In this document: in pieces, positions 1 through 9,343 of the stretch
Position numbering within the stretch: the stretch's first letter is position 1
Layout: each line of letters starts with the position of its first letter
Source of the DNA: CAZAEB01 sp964484095
Lineage (GTDB): Bacteria > Patescibacteriota > Microgenomatia > UBA12405 > BS750m-G30
Length of the DNA: 28,965 bases
Direction of reading: 5' to 3'
NCBI GenBank assembly: GCA_964484095.1
Contig: CAZAEB010000007.1
Coordinates: forward strand, 1 to 28,965
Program-made: the position numbers and the translations under genes
The notes under the pieces: model-generated
The model's database searches: none
Told to the model about the DNA's origin: nothing
The model's input: only the letters and a program-made list of their open reading frames with translations

Positions 1-181
1 TAGTTTTATTCTTGGCTAATTCTTTTAAAAATCCAACTGTTCCATCAGTAGAAGCATTATCAACAACAATCAATTCGAAGCTAATTTTCCTTGTATTTTC
101 AAAAATTGAATCTAGACAATTTTTTAATATCTGTTTCGTATTGTAGCTAATAATAATGATCGATATATCTGGAAGGTTCAT
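1..181 (-). CDS. Family 2 glycosyltransferase, N-terminal part only (cut by window edge)
   Basis: The first 60 residues of a GT-A fold glycosyltransferase are visible; the rest lies left of the window. The start ATG is at 181-179. The protein opens with a hydrophobic beta strand followed by SYNT, then VVDNASTDGT at about residues 43-52, the nucleotide-binding segment typical of rhamnosyl/galactofuranosyl-type GT2 enzymes. It resembles the N terminus of the GT2 at 2892-3833 (SYNT, VVDNNSNDGT), so the two are probably paralogs. Its ATG overlaps the TGA of the upstream gene by 4 bp, so it is the next gene of the same operon and probably translationally coupled. It probably adds a sugar to a cytosolic glycan acceptor; donor and acceptor cannot be told from this fragment. 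Confidence 0.85.
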   Translation of the reverse strand, partial: MNLPDISIIIISYNTKQILKNCLDSIFENTRKISFELIVVDNASTDGTVGFLKELAKNKT

Positions 182-1044
182 TTGAACAAAGATATTACCT
201 GCTTGGCAGAAATATTATAGCTTTTCTTGGGCTTACCAAATTTACGATACTGACTCATAGCCGCAAAAACCACCTTGATATAATTTGGACCCATAAAAGT
301 CCTCAAGCCTATCCCAAAAATATTTGAAATTCTCCACCAAGGATCAGAAACATTTTTCCAAATAAATAAAAGCTGATTTCGTTCTTTGATTAAGTTAACA
401 TATAAAGGGTTAAGTTTGGAGGTGGTTGCCTCATGCTCATGATTTACAACTGCCTTTGGCTCCCAAATTATTTTATAACCGCTTGCCCAGGCTCTGAACC
501 CCAAATCAAAATCTTCCCAATAGAAAGGGTCATATATAGGATCAAAGCCGCCAAGTTTTTTCCACATTGATTTTCGGAAAATTGCGCTTCCTCCCGAGGC
601 CCACGCGCTTAGGTGTGCGCCCTTAGTCTGCCCACCATCTCCCATATGAATATATCCGCCCCGCCACCATATTTTTGCCCAACCATATTTTTTCTCATTT
701 AAGCTAACTGCAAAAATTTTTTCGTTATTAAAATGTTCTAGTACTGATTTTAAAAAGCCTTTTTGAGGAATTACGTCGGTATTTAGTAATAGAAATAACT
801 CACCCTTTGCCAATTTAACAGCCTTGTTGCAAGTTTTTATAAATCCAATGTTATTCTTATTTTCAATGAGTTTAAATTCATATTTATTTTTCAATTCTTT
901 TAATATCTTGACTGAGTTATCTCCTGACCCGTCATCAACTACAATTACTTCTGTATTTATTGGCAAAGAACTGATTACTCGAGGAAGATTTTTTTTAATT
1001 AAGTTTTGCCCATTCCAATTTGGAATAATTACGCTAATTTTCAT
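178..1044 (-). CDS. Family 2 glycosyltransferase
   Basis: A complete 288-residue GT-A glycosyltransferase. VVDDGSGD (about 35-42) is the nucleotide-sugar site, NTD (88-90) is the DXD-like metal site, and WEDFDLGFRAW (about 176-186) carries the acidic ED pair that supplies the catalytic base in inverting GT2 enzymes. No membrane helix is evident, so it should act at the cytosolic side of the membrane. The ATG overlaps the stop of the GT4 gene upstream (ATGA) and its own TGA overlaps the next start, so it sits in the middle of a coupled chain of glycosyltransferases. The pattern is of the rhamnosyltransferase/WbbL-like kind, but the sugar cannot be named. Confidence 0.88.
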   Translation of the reverse strand: MKISVIIPNWNGQNLIKKNLPRVISSLPINTEVIVVDDGSGDNSVKILKELKNKYEFKLIENKNNIGFIKTCNKAVKLAKGELFLLLNTDVIPQKGFLKSVLEHFNNEKIFAVSLNEKKYGWAKIWWRGGYIHMGDGGQTKGAHLSAWASGGSAIFRKSMWKKLGGFDPIYDPFYWEDFDLGFRAWASGYKIIWEPKAVVNHEHEATTSKLNPLYVNLIKERNQLLFIWKNVSDPWWRISNIFGIGLRTFMGPNYIKVVFAAMSQYRKFGKPKKSYNISAKQVISLFK

Positions 1045-2108
1045 TTTAGTGAATCAAAAAACTCTTTACAAAATCTAGATTTTGAATACTTTTTGCTTGA
1101 CTGAATTGAACGTTTAGAAAACCTCTCTATTTTGTCAGTAGATTTAATTAATAATTTTGTTTTGCCGATAAGTTCTTCCACACTCCCCCACCTGTAGCCG
1201 TCCCCACGTCGCACAATTTCTTTAAGTCCGCCTTTGTCAATCACTACCGGAACACAACCAGAGGCCATTGCTTCCACTGGAGTCATTCCAAAATGCTCAA
1301 CTTTCCAAGGCTGTTTATCTTCGTCTATTCCAAATCCTGCTGCATGCCAAAATATTTTAGCTTTTGAATAATAACTTTTAAGAACTTTAAAAGGCCCATT
1401 AATTATAAATTTAACCGGATACCCAAAGGCCTCTTTTTTTAAGATGAGAAGGCTATTGTTTTTCTTGGGGTCCCCCAGAGAGCCACCCACTAAAACCAAC
1501 TGCCAACCCTTAAGGCCTTTATCAACCATATTTTTAAATGCTTTTATTAAGACATCCTGTCTTTTTGCCTGCATCTGGTCAGTTTGTTCAAACCTGCCTA
1601 CCGCCAAAATAATGTTTTCCTTTTTTCCAGATTTAAACTCTTCAACATCTATTGGAGGATAAATTACCAATGAGTTGTATCCATACTCCTTATCAATAAA
1701 TTTTTTTGTAAACTTTGAATTGCAGACAACCTTATTTATTAACATGTTTTTGACTTTGTCTGCTATTTTTTTTGAGTTAAATCCTACTAAGGGAGCTTGC
1801 ATATGGAGAATGTTTTTTCTACCCACCAAAGTCGGAATACTTCCGTCCGATAGCCAAAAAATTAAATCGTATTTTCTCATTAGTAAAAGCTTTTCAATAA
1901 ATGAAAACTTCTCTATTTTTTTACCCACTAGGCCTAAAGCGTTAATTCCTAGACCAAATCTATTGATTGCTTTTTTAACGTCTATTCTATTGTCCCACCA
2001 TAAATCAACCTGCCAATTTTTGTTAAGTAAACATTCAGCAACGGTAAGACAATACCTCTCCCCTCCTCCTAACGTGTCAAAATATGGATCAAAAATTAGT
2101 GCCTTCAT
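1041..2108 (-). CDS. Family 4 glycosyltransferase (GT-B fold)
   Basis: A 355-residue retaining glycosyltransferase of the GT-B fold. The N-terminal acceptor domain has the glycine-rich GGGERY loop (14-19), as in Alg11-like mannosyltransferases. The C-terminal donor domain contains VGRFE (about 170-174), AKRQDVLIKAF and an EX7E-type motif (E271 to E279 in EHFGMTPVEA), followed by ASGCVPVV, which contacts the nucleotide sugar. It is the only clear GT4 in the window. It overlaps both neighbours by 4 bp. A GDP-mannose- or UDP-sugar-dependent role in extending a lipid-linked glycan is likely from the family; the exact sugar is unknown. Confidence 0.88.
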   Translation of the reverse strand: MKALIFDPYFDTLGGGERYCLTVAECLLNKNWQVDLWWDNRIDVKKAINRFGLGINALGLVGKKIEKFSFIEKLLLMRKYDLIFWLSDGSIPTLVGRKNILHMQAPLVGFNSKKIADKVKNMLINKVVCNSKFTKKFIDKEYGYNSLVIYPPIDVEEFKSGKKENIILAVGRFEQTDQMQAKRQDVLIKAFKNMVDKGLKGWQLVLVGGSLGDPKKNNSLLILKKEAFGYPVKFIINGPFKVLKSYYSKAKIFWHAAGFGIDEDKQPWKVEHFGMTPVEAMASGCVPVVIDKGGLKEIVRRGDGYRWGSVEELIGKTKLLIKSTDKIERFSKRSIQSSKKYSKSRFCKEFFDSLK

Positions 2109-2899
2109 TTTTTCTTTTTAACTTGCTGGATTTCCCAAAGCCTGGCATATATGATAAAGGTGTTAAACATCTCAAATATTGAATTAATCCAGCCAACCGT
2201 TCCATCTCTCCACGCTTGCTGTTTAACGATTCTCTCCCAAGCTTTGGTAAACATCATTCTAATAAAACGCCACCAAACCACCGGAGGGTGGCCGGCATTA
2301 AAAAGAAGTTCTGCTTCTACTACCGACCACTTAATTGTTTTTTGAACCATGGAGGTAATGTTTTTATGAGTGAAATGTTCAATTGGATTTTTAAGATGAG
2401 CAAGCTTGCCATCATATACCGGCTCTTCATGAAGCCTGCCTGTCCATTTTTTTAAAGCAGGTTTGTAAAGTAATCTTTTTACATAATCAGGCCAGGATCC
2501 ACCTCGCTTGACTCGCTTACCCAGATAATAATTGGCTCGCGGCACAGCATAACAAACCAATTTATTTTCAGGTTTGTTTCTGACAATTTCTAAAATCTCT
2601 TCTTTTACGGTTTTAGTAAACCTTTCATCACAATCAAGATAGTAAATCCAATTTGTGCAGACTTCGGCAATCGCCGCCGTTCTCCAGTCAGCGAAAGAAA
2701 GGCCTTCTGTTGGCATACTTACAATCTTAGCGCCCATGTCCTTTGCAATCTTAGTGGTTTTGTCCGTCGATCCGGTATCTAAAACAATAATTTCTTTTGC
2801 CCACAGTGAAGACTTAATTGCTCCAACAATCATTTTTTCTTCATTTTTGGCAATGATTACAATGGATATGTCTGGATTGTTTTTCTTTTTTTTAACCAT
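2105..2899 (-). CDS. Family 2 glycosyltransferase, WaaE/KdtX-like
   Basis: A 264-residue GT2 of the WaaE/KdtX-like group (core-type glucosyltransferases). Visible are AKNEE near the N terminus, VLDTGSTDKT (39-48), FADWRTAA and YYLDCDERF (87-94) with the DXD-like DCDE. The start chosen is the ATG at 2899: it has a GGAG Shine-Dalgarno 5 nt upstream and the protein then begins just before the first GT2 strand. An upstream in-frame TTG at 2917 would add only six residues and is less likely. The gene overlaps the upstream GT2 by 8 bp and the downstream GT4 by 4 bp. It has a relative four genes along the chain at 3841-4779. The name WaaE reflects fold similarity only; no lipopolysaccharide is implied. 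Confidence 0.87.
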   Translation of the reverse strand: MVKKKKNNPDISIVIIAKNEEKMIVGAIKSSLWAKEIIVLDTGSTDKTTKIAKDMGAKIVSMPTEGLSFADWRTAAIAEVCTNWIYYLDCDERFTKTVKEEILEIVRNKPENKLVCYAVPRANYYLGKRVKRGGSWPDYVKRLLYKPALKKWTGRLHEEPVYDGKLAHLKNPIEHFTHKNITSMVQKTIKWSVVEAELLFNAGHPPVVWWRFIRMMFTKAWERIVKQQAWRDGTVGWINSIFEMFNTFIIYARLWEIQQVKKKK

Positions 2900-3833
2900 G
2901 TTTTCTCCAACTTCCAATTCCGAAATTAGAAAAGTAATAATCTTTAATTCCGATTTTTTGCCATTTTCTCCCGCAAATCATTAAGCGAAAACTTTCTCTA
3001 ACTAAAGCAAATTTTGTTCTTAAAGATGCCCACCTGATCCCGAAAAGCATTCTATTTCTGCTGATAAAATAGTCTTGAATAGGTCCGCCCACTGACGAAG
3101 ATCCGGCATTTAGATGCCAAACTCTGCTTCGAGGAACATAATAAATTTCTTTGCCTAATTTCCTAACTCTCAAACATAAGTCGTTATCTTCATAATACAT
3201 AAAATACCGCTCGTCAAAAAAACCTGCTTTTTTCCACGTTTCAGCGCTTGCCATTAAACAACAACCACTGGCAAAATCAACCTTTATCACTTTTTCAAAC
3301 TGCCCCTTGTCCACCTTGTTTATTCCAATGTTTTTTCCCAAAATATTGTTCCAATCCAACTCTGCTCCGACCGACCAAATAACCTTGCCCTTATCGGCAG
3401 ATTTATACCTTTCTTTATGATATTCATGCCCAGGAGCAAAATATATCTTGGGAGTTACTACTCCCACACTAGAATTAGAATCTAAAAAATTTACCAAAGA
3501 AACCCAAAAATCATCTTTAACTAAAGTATCGCTGTTTAAAATCATTACCTTTCCGGCTCCATCATTAATTGCCCTTTTGATGCCAATATTATTTCCTTCG
3601 GCAAATCCAAAGTTTTTATTATTATAAATAACGCTCAAGTTTTTTTGCTTCCTCTCAAAGCTTTTAAGTATTGTTTCCGTTCCATCGTTAGAATTGTTGT
3701 CAACCACCCATACTTTGACTAATAACTTAGCATTAGAGTTTTTAATCGCTTTAAAAATTGAGCTTAAACAATTTTCTAAAAGCTCTTTGGTGTTATAAGA
3801 AAGAACTATAATCGCCAAATGTTTATTTGTCAT
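2892..3833 (-). CDS. Family 2 glycosyltransferase, rhamnosyltransferase-like
   Basis: A 313-residue GT2. SYNT and VVDNNSNDGT (43-52) form the nucleotide site, NSD (100-102) the metal site, and the segment FMYYEDNDLCLRVRKLG has the ED catalytic pair and the NDLCLR/DxDLxxR pattern typical of WbbL/RfbF-like rhamnosyltransferases and galactofuranosyltransferases. A basic, aromatic C-terminal tail (FGIRWAS onwards) may hold it at the membrane. It starts 7 bp after the stop of the upstream gene and its end overlaps the next start by 8 bp. The sugar is not determined. The dTDP-rhamnose pathway is not encoded in this window. Confidence 0.88.
   Translation of the reverse strand: MTNKHLAIIVLSYNTKELLENCLSSIFKAIKNSNAKLLVKVWVVDNNSNDGTETILKSFERKQKNLSVIYNNKNFGFAEGNNIGIKRAINDGAGKVMILNSDTLVKDDFWVSLVNFLDSNSSVGVVTPKIYFAPGHEYHKERYKSADKGKVIWSVGAELDWNNILGKNIGINKVDKGQFEKVIKVDFASGCCLMASAETWKKAGFFDERYFMYYEDNDLCLRVRKLGKEIYYVPRSRVWHLNAGSSSVGGPIQDYFISRNRMLFGIRWASLRTKFALVRESFRLMICGRKWQKIGIKDYYFSNFGIGSWRKHG
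2905..2908 (-). promoter_or_regulatory. Shine-Dalgarno site deciding the start at 2899
   Basis: GGAG followed by AAAAC and then ATG (5-nt spacing) on the minus strand. It lies inside the 3' end of the upstream GT2 gene and supports the ATG at 2899 over the in-frame TTG at 2917. Confidence 0.6.
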
Positions 3834-3840
3834 GGAGTAG

Positions 3841-4779
3841 TTAAAATAATTTAAGTATCAATCCTCTCAGCCTGTATAACCAACCAAGAAGTACTTTTCT
3901 ATATCCTCCCATGCGATCAAGCCACCAACGAGCATACCAATAGTCTGCTTCCCAAATCAATCTTGAAAAAGTTGCTCTTAGCTTCTTATTTTCTAATGGC
4001 TTTTTTTCGTACTTTTTCATTTCCCATACTTTAAGATAAACTAGAGCAACAGCATATGATTGGAGAATGGCTAAAGCTAAACCGTGAAGTCCATCCTTAT
4101 ATCCTTCACCAACAAAAAAACGGCTAAAAAACTCTCCAACAGGTTTGAGTAAAAGGTCTGACGAACTCAACTTATACTTCTTTTCCTTAACTAATTCTTG
4201 AGCCTGTATCTCAGAGTATCTTATCGCTCGGGACAAAAACTGATCCAAAGTACTATAGTGATAGTGAATGATTGCCGATTTTTCATTGTCAGGAAGAGTA
4301 TAAATGTTGCCTTTAAGCTCGGGCTGTCTGTGGATTTGTTTGGGCCAGTTAACCTTGCCTTTTTTAAAAAAACGAGAGATATAATCGGGCCACCATCGGG
4401 TATTTTCCATCCATTTGCCAAAAACCATGTTTTTGCGAGGAACCAGAACATAATCTACTTCGTCACTTTTATTGACAGCTATAAAACGAAGATTTTTGGC
4501 CAATTCATTGCTAATCTTCTCATCAGGATCCAAAATCAATATCCATTTGCCCTTGGCCTTTCCGATTGCAAAATTTCTTGCCGGCTCAACATAATCCATC
4601 CATTCATGTAAATAAACCTGAGCTCCAAAGCTCTTGGCTATTTTTACAGAATTATCTTCACTGTGCATATCAACAACAACAATTTCATCGGCAAATTTTT
4701 CTACCGATTTTAAACAGCGAAACAGATTCTTCTCTTCGTTATAAGTATTTACAACTACGGATATTAGTGGTCTTTTCAT
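3841..4779 (-). CDS. Family 2 glycosyltransferase, WaaE/KdtX-like
   Basis: A 312-residue GT2 related to the gene at 2105-2899. NTYNEE, VVDMHSED (35-42; MHSED replaces the usual TGSTD) and LDPDEKIS (83-90) with the DXD-like DPDE are seen. The middle part (FGKWMENTRWWPD, then an HRQPELKG segment) matches the acceptor-side region of WaaE-like enzymes. The last 100 residues are aromatic and basic (YWYARWWLDRMGGYRK), suggesting peripheral membrane binding. It begins 3 bp before the large membrane protein gene ends upstream at 4783, with AAGG about 7 nt before the ATG. It acts in the cytosol on a lipid-linked acceptor; the sugar is unknown. Confidence 0.86.
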   Translation of the reverse strand: MKRPLISVVVNTYNEEKNLFRCLKSVEKFADEIVVVDMHSEDNSVKIAKSFGAQVYLHEWMDYVEPARNFAIGKAKGKWILILDPDEKISNELAKNLRFIAVNKSDEVDYVLVPRKNMVFGKWMENTRWWPDYISRFFKKGKVNWPKQIHRQPELKGNIYTLPDNEKSAIIHYHYSTLDQFLSRAIRYSEIQAQELVKEKKYKLSSSDLLLKPVGEFFSRFFVGEGYKDGLHGLALAILQSYAVALVYLKVWEMKKYEKKPLENKKLRATFSRLIWEADYWYARWWLDRMGGYRKVLLGWLYRLRGLILKLF

Positions 4780-4782
4780 TGT

Positions 4783-7620
4783 TTACCTTAAAACTCTATA
4801 TATTCTAACCTGTCCATTATCAAAAATCACCTCCAAGCCATATTCCGACGGCTCCATTGGCAAAAACTGACCATTTACGAGATAAATGTAATCTATATTG
4901 TTTTCAGCCAAGAAATTTTGAGACCAGGATTTATCCTTAGTTGTAAAAAACTGCTCATTAATAAATGGCATTTTATTACTAAGAGCAGAAACATAATTCG
5001 TAGCTTTGTCCATGTAAAGTAAATACGGGGGCTCTATTTTTCCCTCTTTATACCAATGCCAATCACGATATGGAAAAGCTAACACTGTGCCCATGTTTTC
5101 TTTAGATAAATATCTTAATCCTTCCAGTTCATAATAAGGTATAACTACCTGAGGCGGAGAAAAACTAGATCTAATCGTTTTGAAACTTGTCATAAAAGCA
5201 GTTACTGCCAAAATGAACATAATTGATTTTGCTTTCCTGCCTATATCTTGGCCTACTTTTGCAAAAAAATGTGCCAAGTAAAAATTGCCGACAAAAAGAA
5301 AATAATAAAAAAACTGAGTGGTTTTTATAGTTATTGTCTTGTCAACAAATAACAACGGCAATATTAATGCAGGCAAGGATAATAATATAAAAAACCGGTC
5401 TAAATCAGTAATTTTTTTCTTTCTAACCTTGACAGTCAGATAAATAAATCCAATAATTCTGACTCCCAAATTACCAACAATAAAAAACAGCAACAATACT
5501 CCCTCAATCAATAACAAAACTGGTAATTTCCAAGTCAAGAAGTTTTGAGCCAGATTGATTCTCAACTCAGCCAGCCAAGGCCAGTATAACTTGTCTAAAG
5601 ACTCAATAAGTGAATGAGTAAACCATAGAGGTTGAAACACTAATCCTGATGACTCAATAGAAAAGTCCGTAAAATACAAAATAAAACTACCGGTAACTAG
5701 TGCCGATATCCAAACAACTAAATCTAATCGAGATTTTTTGCCAGACACTACCCGGCTTCCCCAAAATAAGAACAAGCAAATAAGTAAAACTAGCCCTCCA
5801 TATAAACTAACACCGGCAATTAAACCAAATAAAAATCCTAGTACAACTGCTTTTAATGTGTTTAAATGTCTCCTCAATTTTATCCAAAGCAATAAACCGG
5901 TAAGCAAAATAACCATAGACATTGAGTATTGAGGATTTGTTAAAGAAGTAACAGATTGGTCTACCCAAAAAAATGACTCTCCGCCAATTTTTCCATTCTT
6001 TAATAAATCAGCCACCCAGCCAAACGATCCTGCAAAGTAATTTAATGCAACAAACCAAAGAGCCGACTTTTTATTTCCAGAAACAGAAATAACTAGTTGA
6101 TAACTTAGAAAGCCTATTAGAAAAACTGCCAATAGGCAGGTAAAACGGAAATACGTGTTTAGAATAGACATTTGCCACAACCCATCACTGCCGGCATTCC
6201 AAAACTCCATTCCCAATTGACTCAGATTTCCACTGCGAATCACTGGTACTGACACCAGTAATCCTCCAATAGCAATTATTGCACTTACTAATTTGGGAGA
6301 GCGAAAAATAAAAATAAGGAAGCAAAAAGAGACAACAGCAGCCACCAACCAGCTAAAGCTCGTCTTAAAAGGAAGACTGCTTGATTTTAAGGACAAAGAA
6401 TCTTCTAGGGGTATTAGATTTTCGCCCAGACCTACCTGATCAATACTGGCAGGAACTTGCCAGAAAAGCTTGTCGGCTATATTTTTATTTTTTAAATATG
6501 GATCTGGCCAAACCGGTTGATAAAAGCGCCAGTCCCTAATTTGCCAGTCACCATCGCCATTTTTAATCAGTCCTGCCCGATATTTATTATCCATTATCCA
6601 AAGGCTCTCTTGACCGGTTCCAAGAATATCTTTTCCTCCTATCTCATGACGAGGAGAAAAATCAGGAAATTTCTCCTGATACCATTTTGAAAACTCGCCC
6701 GCAGTTAGGAAATTGGCCCCTTTTTTAACCAGCACTTCAATTTGCTGTTTATACTCGTCCCCATACTTAAGTATAGAGTAATCATTTTCCAGTCCAATCG
6801 TTAATTGACCAAACCTGCCATCTATAGGATTAAGATATATATCGGCAAGACGAGAAAAATAGTCTATGTCTAAATTAATCGCAGTATAATCATTGGGCTG
6901 AACACTATGCAGGCTTTCTGAGCCCGACCCGTATCCATTGAGAGGATCTCGTGAGGCCCACCAAAAAATTACCACCGGAAGTTTGTCTTTCTTACTGGAG
7001 GCTGGATATAATAAGTTTTGACGTGATGGATAATATGGCACCCCCCACCAACCACCCCAAATTCGATAACCATCTGTTGAAAACTGATCAGAACAAATCA
7101 AAATTGCCGTTACTCCAAATTGTTTGCTTACAAACTCGGCTGTAAAGGGGTCAATGTGCCAGGCTCCAACTGTTTTAGGATAGCTTCCATAAGTTTTTTT
7201 ATACTGAGCAAATGCTGTTTTCAGCAGTGCTTCTCTGTCAGTTATATTATATCCCGATAAAAAAACATTTTCCGCTAAACTCCACGGCTCTCCTCCTCTA
7301 TACTCTACTCCGGCTTTTTTTGTCCATGTCGGAGTTACTTCTAAAAACAGGCCCACCTCGTCTGTTAAATTACCAGCAAACCTCTCAAAACCAAAAACAT
7401 AATCCGGCCTTAAAAGCCAGGTGGCGGAAACAGAATTATCCGCATGAATTTTTTTTTGAAAAGCAGTAAAATCGTTTGGGCTCTGATTTTCCAACAGCCA
7501 AAAATCTTCTCCCCGAACCGGATTAATAACAATTACAAATTTGTTATTCTCAACAGCTTCGACCTTGTTTGAAAAGATGGCAAACAAGACAGATAGGAGT
7601 ATTATAATTTTTTTAAACAT
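4783..7620 (-). CDS. Large membrane protein: secreted NodB/GH57-like N-domain plus polytopic GT-C-like module
   Basis: This 945-residue protein has three parts. Residues 1-22 are a signal peptide with a plausible VEA cleavage site. Residues 23 to about 415 form a secreted domain, with strand patterns (ATWLLRPDY, EVGLFLEVTP, YGSYPKTVGAWHIDP, FLTAGEFSKWY) that suggest a polysaccharide-deacetylase or GH57-like barrel; I do not see the usual HxxxH metal site, so it may be non-catalytic. From about 420 there are roughly eleven membrane helices and a C-terminal extracytoplasmic tail. This part is clearly paralogous to the whole of the next gene upstream (7634-9343): both have NYFAGSFGW, GGES.FW, FFYYFLF and YIYLV near the end. 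About 42 residues after the first loop are missing here. A GT-C-like membrane transferase role is inferred, not shown. Confidence 0.72.
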   Translation of the reverse strand: MFKKIIILLSVLFAIFSNKVEAVENNKFVIVINPVRGEDFWLLENQSPNDFTAFQKKIHADNSVSATWLLRPDYVFGFERFAGNLTDEVGLFLEVTPTWTKKAGVEYRGGEPWSLAENVFLSGYNITDREALLKTAFAQYKKTYGSYPKTVGAWHIDPFTAEFVSKQFGVTAILICSDQFSTDGYRIWGGWWGVPYYPSRQNLLYPASSKKDKLPVVIFWWASRDPLNGYGSGSESLHSVQPNDYTAINLDIDYFSRLADIYLNPIDGRFGQLTIGLENDYSILKYGDEYKQQIEVLVKKGANFLTAGEFSKWYQEKFPDFSPRHEIGGKDILGTGQESLWIMDNKYRAGLIKNGDGDWQIRDWRFYQPVWPDPYLKNKNIADKLFWQVPASIDQVGLGENLIPLEDSLSLKSSSLPFKTSFSWLVAAVVSFCFLIFIFRSPKLVSAIIAIGGLLVSVPVIRSGNLSQLGMEFWNAGSDGLWQMSILNTYFRFTCLLAVFLIGFLSYQLVISVSGNKKSALWFVALNYFAGSFGWVADLLKNGKIGGESFFWVDQSVTSLTNPQYSMSMVILLTGLLLWIKLRRHLNTLKAVVLGFLFGLIAGVSLYGGLVLLICLFLFWGSRVVSGKKSRLDLVVWISALVTGSFILYFTDFSIESSGLVFQPLWFTHSLIESLDKLYWPWLAELRINLAQNFLTWKLPVLLLIEGVLLLFFIVGNLGVRIIGFIYLTVKVRKKKITDLDRFFILLSLPALILPLLFVDKTITIKTTQFFYYFLFVGNFYLAHFFAKVGQDIGRKAKSIMFILAVTAFMTSFKTIRSSFSPPQVVIPYYELEGLRYLSKENMGTVLAFPYRDWHWYKEGKIEPPYLLYMDKATNYVSALSNKMPFINEQFFTTKDKSWSQNFLAENNIDYIYLVNGQFLPMEPSEYGLEVIFDNGQVRIYRVLR

Positions 7621-7633
7621 GGGCTATTACTAG

Positions 7634-9343
7634 CTAATTTACTGCTTGAAATATTCTCACATCACTCTTTTCATATATCTGTCTAATTCCCAACTCCTCC
7701 AATGTCAAATTGGGCAGCTGGTCCTCAACAAGATAGATATACTCAATGTTATTGTTTAACAGAAATCCCCTTGCCCAAATAGGATCGGTGCCGGAAAAAA
7801 ACCTATCTGTTTGATCTCTTTTTTGTTGCCAATCAAAACCAGTTATCTCGTTGTTCATCTCATCCTCAAGATAAGACACTTTTTGACAATAAGCCGAAAC
7901 ATATGCGGTAGTTTCATAAAAACGAAGTGGAAGCGGAGCGCTTAAATCTCTTTTTTTATACTCGTCGTAAGGAAAAGACAAAACAACTCCGTCTGGTCTG
8001 CTTTCTAAAAACTCCAATGCCTCCACTTCATATTTTGGTATATAAGTGGCCGGATTTTTACCAAAATATCCCGAAACCGTCGAATATGTTGTTGGAACTG
8101 TGAACAAAACAATTAAAAAAATCGCCATTATTAAGACTTTCTTGTTTTTTCTTTTTTGTATCGAGGCGATAAAACTTGCAGTAAAAAAATTAGCAAAAAA
8201 CAGAAAGTAGTAAAAAAATTGAATTGTGTTCCATGCAGTGCCCTTTTGAGTGAAAAACAAAGGTACCAAAAAACCAGCCATCATTCCCACAATTAAAAAC
8301 CAATCAACTGCCCCAAGACGCTTTTTAATAGCCCGCCCTGTCAAATCAACCAATCCAACCATTCTTGTCCCCATATTACCGACAATAAAAACAAACAAAG
8401 AAAAAACCTCAACTAAAAAAAGCTTTGGACCAAACCCGACTGCCGCCAGGTTATATCTTGCCGAGGCGATTTTAGGCAAATAAAGCCTGCCTGAAGACTC
8501 AATCATTGAGTTAACAAACCAAAATGGATTGTATTCAAAAAGGCCAGCGGACCGGCTATTTTTTATAAAAAAAGTAGCAAAAGCAATAAATACTGCCAGG
8601 CACCAGGCTTTAAAAACATTCTTTTCTTTTTGATAATACGAATAAACAGCAAATCCAAAAAAAGCAACCAGTCCAATCAACCCCCCATACGCCTTAATGT
8701 TAATAATTACTCCAAATATAAGTCCCAGTAAAATAAAGTGCTTAAAAGTTTTTTTCTCAACAAGCAAAATAAGTATTCCCAAAAGAATACATACAAGCGA
8801 AAGCGCATAGGGAGGATTGATCAGTGTCGATATTGACTGCATTGACCAAAACATAGACTCGCCACCTACTTGTCCTGATCGCAAGATTGTCACTATCCAA
8901 CCAAAAGAGCCGGCAAAATAATTAAAAAATGCCAGCCAAAAGCCAGTCCAATAATCTTTTCTCCAGCGTAAACCCACTACAAATGACAATATTCCAATCG
9001 CAAGAGCGGTTAGAACCGGCAGTATTTGAAAATAAATTACCGAATGAGTAATGCCGGTTACTTTTCCTATCCCGGCTACTAAAAGATCATAAAAATAGTG
9101 ATAGTTTGTCAGCTTCTCCCCGGAAAAAACCGGATTTTGAGGAGGAGAATCTTTCAAAACCTGGTTTTGCAATGCTAGATGCCAAACTCCATCATGTCCA
9201 TTCGGTCCCCAAAATCCTATCCCGTATTCTCTTTGTATTCCACTTCTCACCATTGTCATAGACAACAGAAAAGTTCCAAATATAAGAAGGACCACCAAAG
9301 CAACAATTCTTTGTCTGGTTATTTTTTCAAGCTTTTTTTCCAT
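7634..9343 (-). CDS. Polytopic membrane protein, GT-C-like, paralog of the downstream gene
   Basis: A 569-residue protein with one N-terminal helix, a first outside loop containing GHDGVWHLAL (about 45-54) and TNYHYFYD, about ten more helices, and a C-terminal soluble tail of about 150 residues ending in YIYLVEDQLP. An acidic residue in the first outer loop followed by many helices and an outer C-terminal domain is the layout of GT-C glycosyltransferases using polyprenyl-phosphate sugars. It may belong near the DUF2298/PMT superfamily, but I cannot assign the family firmly. It is the full-length relative of the C-terminal 500 residues of the 4783-7620 gene, 13 bp downstream, and overlaps the flippase gene upstream by 25 bp. 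Donor and acceptor are unknown. Confidence 0.7.
   Translation of the reverse strand: MEKKLEKITRQRIVALVVLLIFGTFLLSMTMVRSGIQREYGIGFWGPNGHDGVWHLALQNQVLKDSPPQNPVFSGEKLTNYHYFYDLLVAGIGKVTGITHSVIYFQILPVLTALAIGILSFVVGLRWRKDYWTGFWLAFFNYFAGSFGWIVTILRSGQVGGESMFWSMQSISTLINPPYALSLVCILLGILILLVEKKTFKHFILLGLIFGVIINIKAYGGLIGLVAFFGFAVYSYYQKEKNVFKAWCLAVFIAFATFFIKNSRSAGLFEYNPFWFVNSMIESSGRLYLPKIASARYNLAAVGFGPKLFLVEVFSLFVFIVGNMGTRMVGLVDLTGRAIKKRLGAVDWFLIVGMMAGFLVPLFFTQKGTAWNTIQFFYYFLFFANFFTASFIASIQKRKNKKVLIMAIFLIVLFTVPTTYSTVSGYFGKNPATYIPKYEVEALEFLESRPDGVVLSFPYDEYKKRDLSAPLPLRFYETTAYVSAYCQKVSYLEDEMNNEITGFDWQQKRDQTDRFFSGTDPIWARGFLLNNNIEYIYLVEDQLPNLTLEELGIRQIYEKSDVRIFQAVN

Noticed and set aside
1675..2121. 148-codon open frame on the plus strand
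   Set aside because: It is fully antisense to the GT4 gene, has no family features and its composition mirrors the real gene. The same applies to other long antisense frames such as 4198-4611, 9422-9760, 10292-10660 and 24241-24600.
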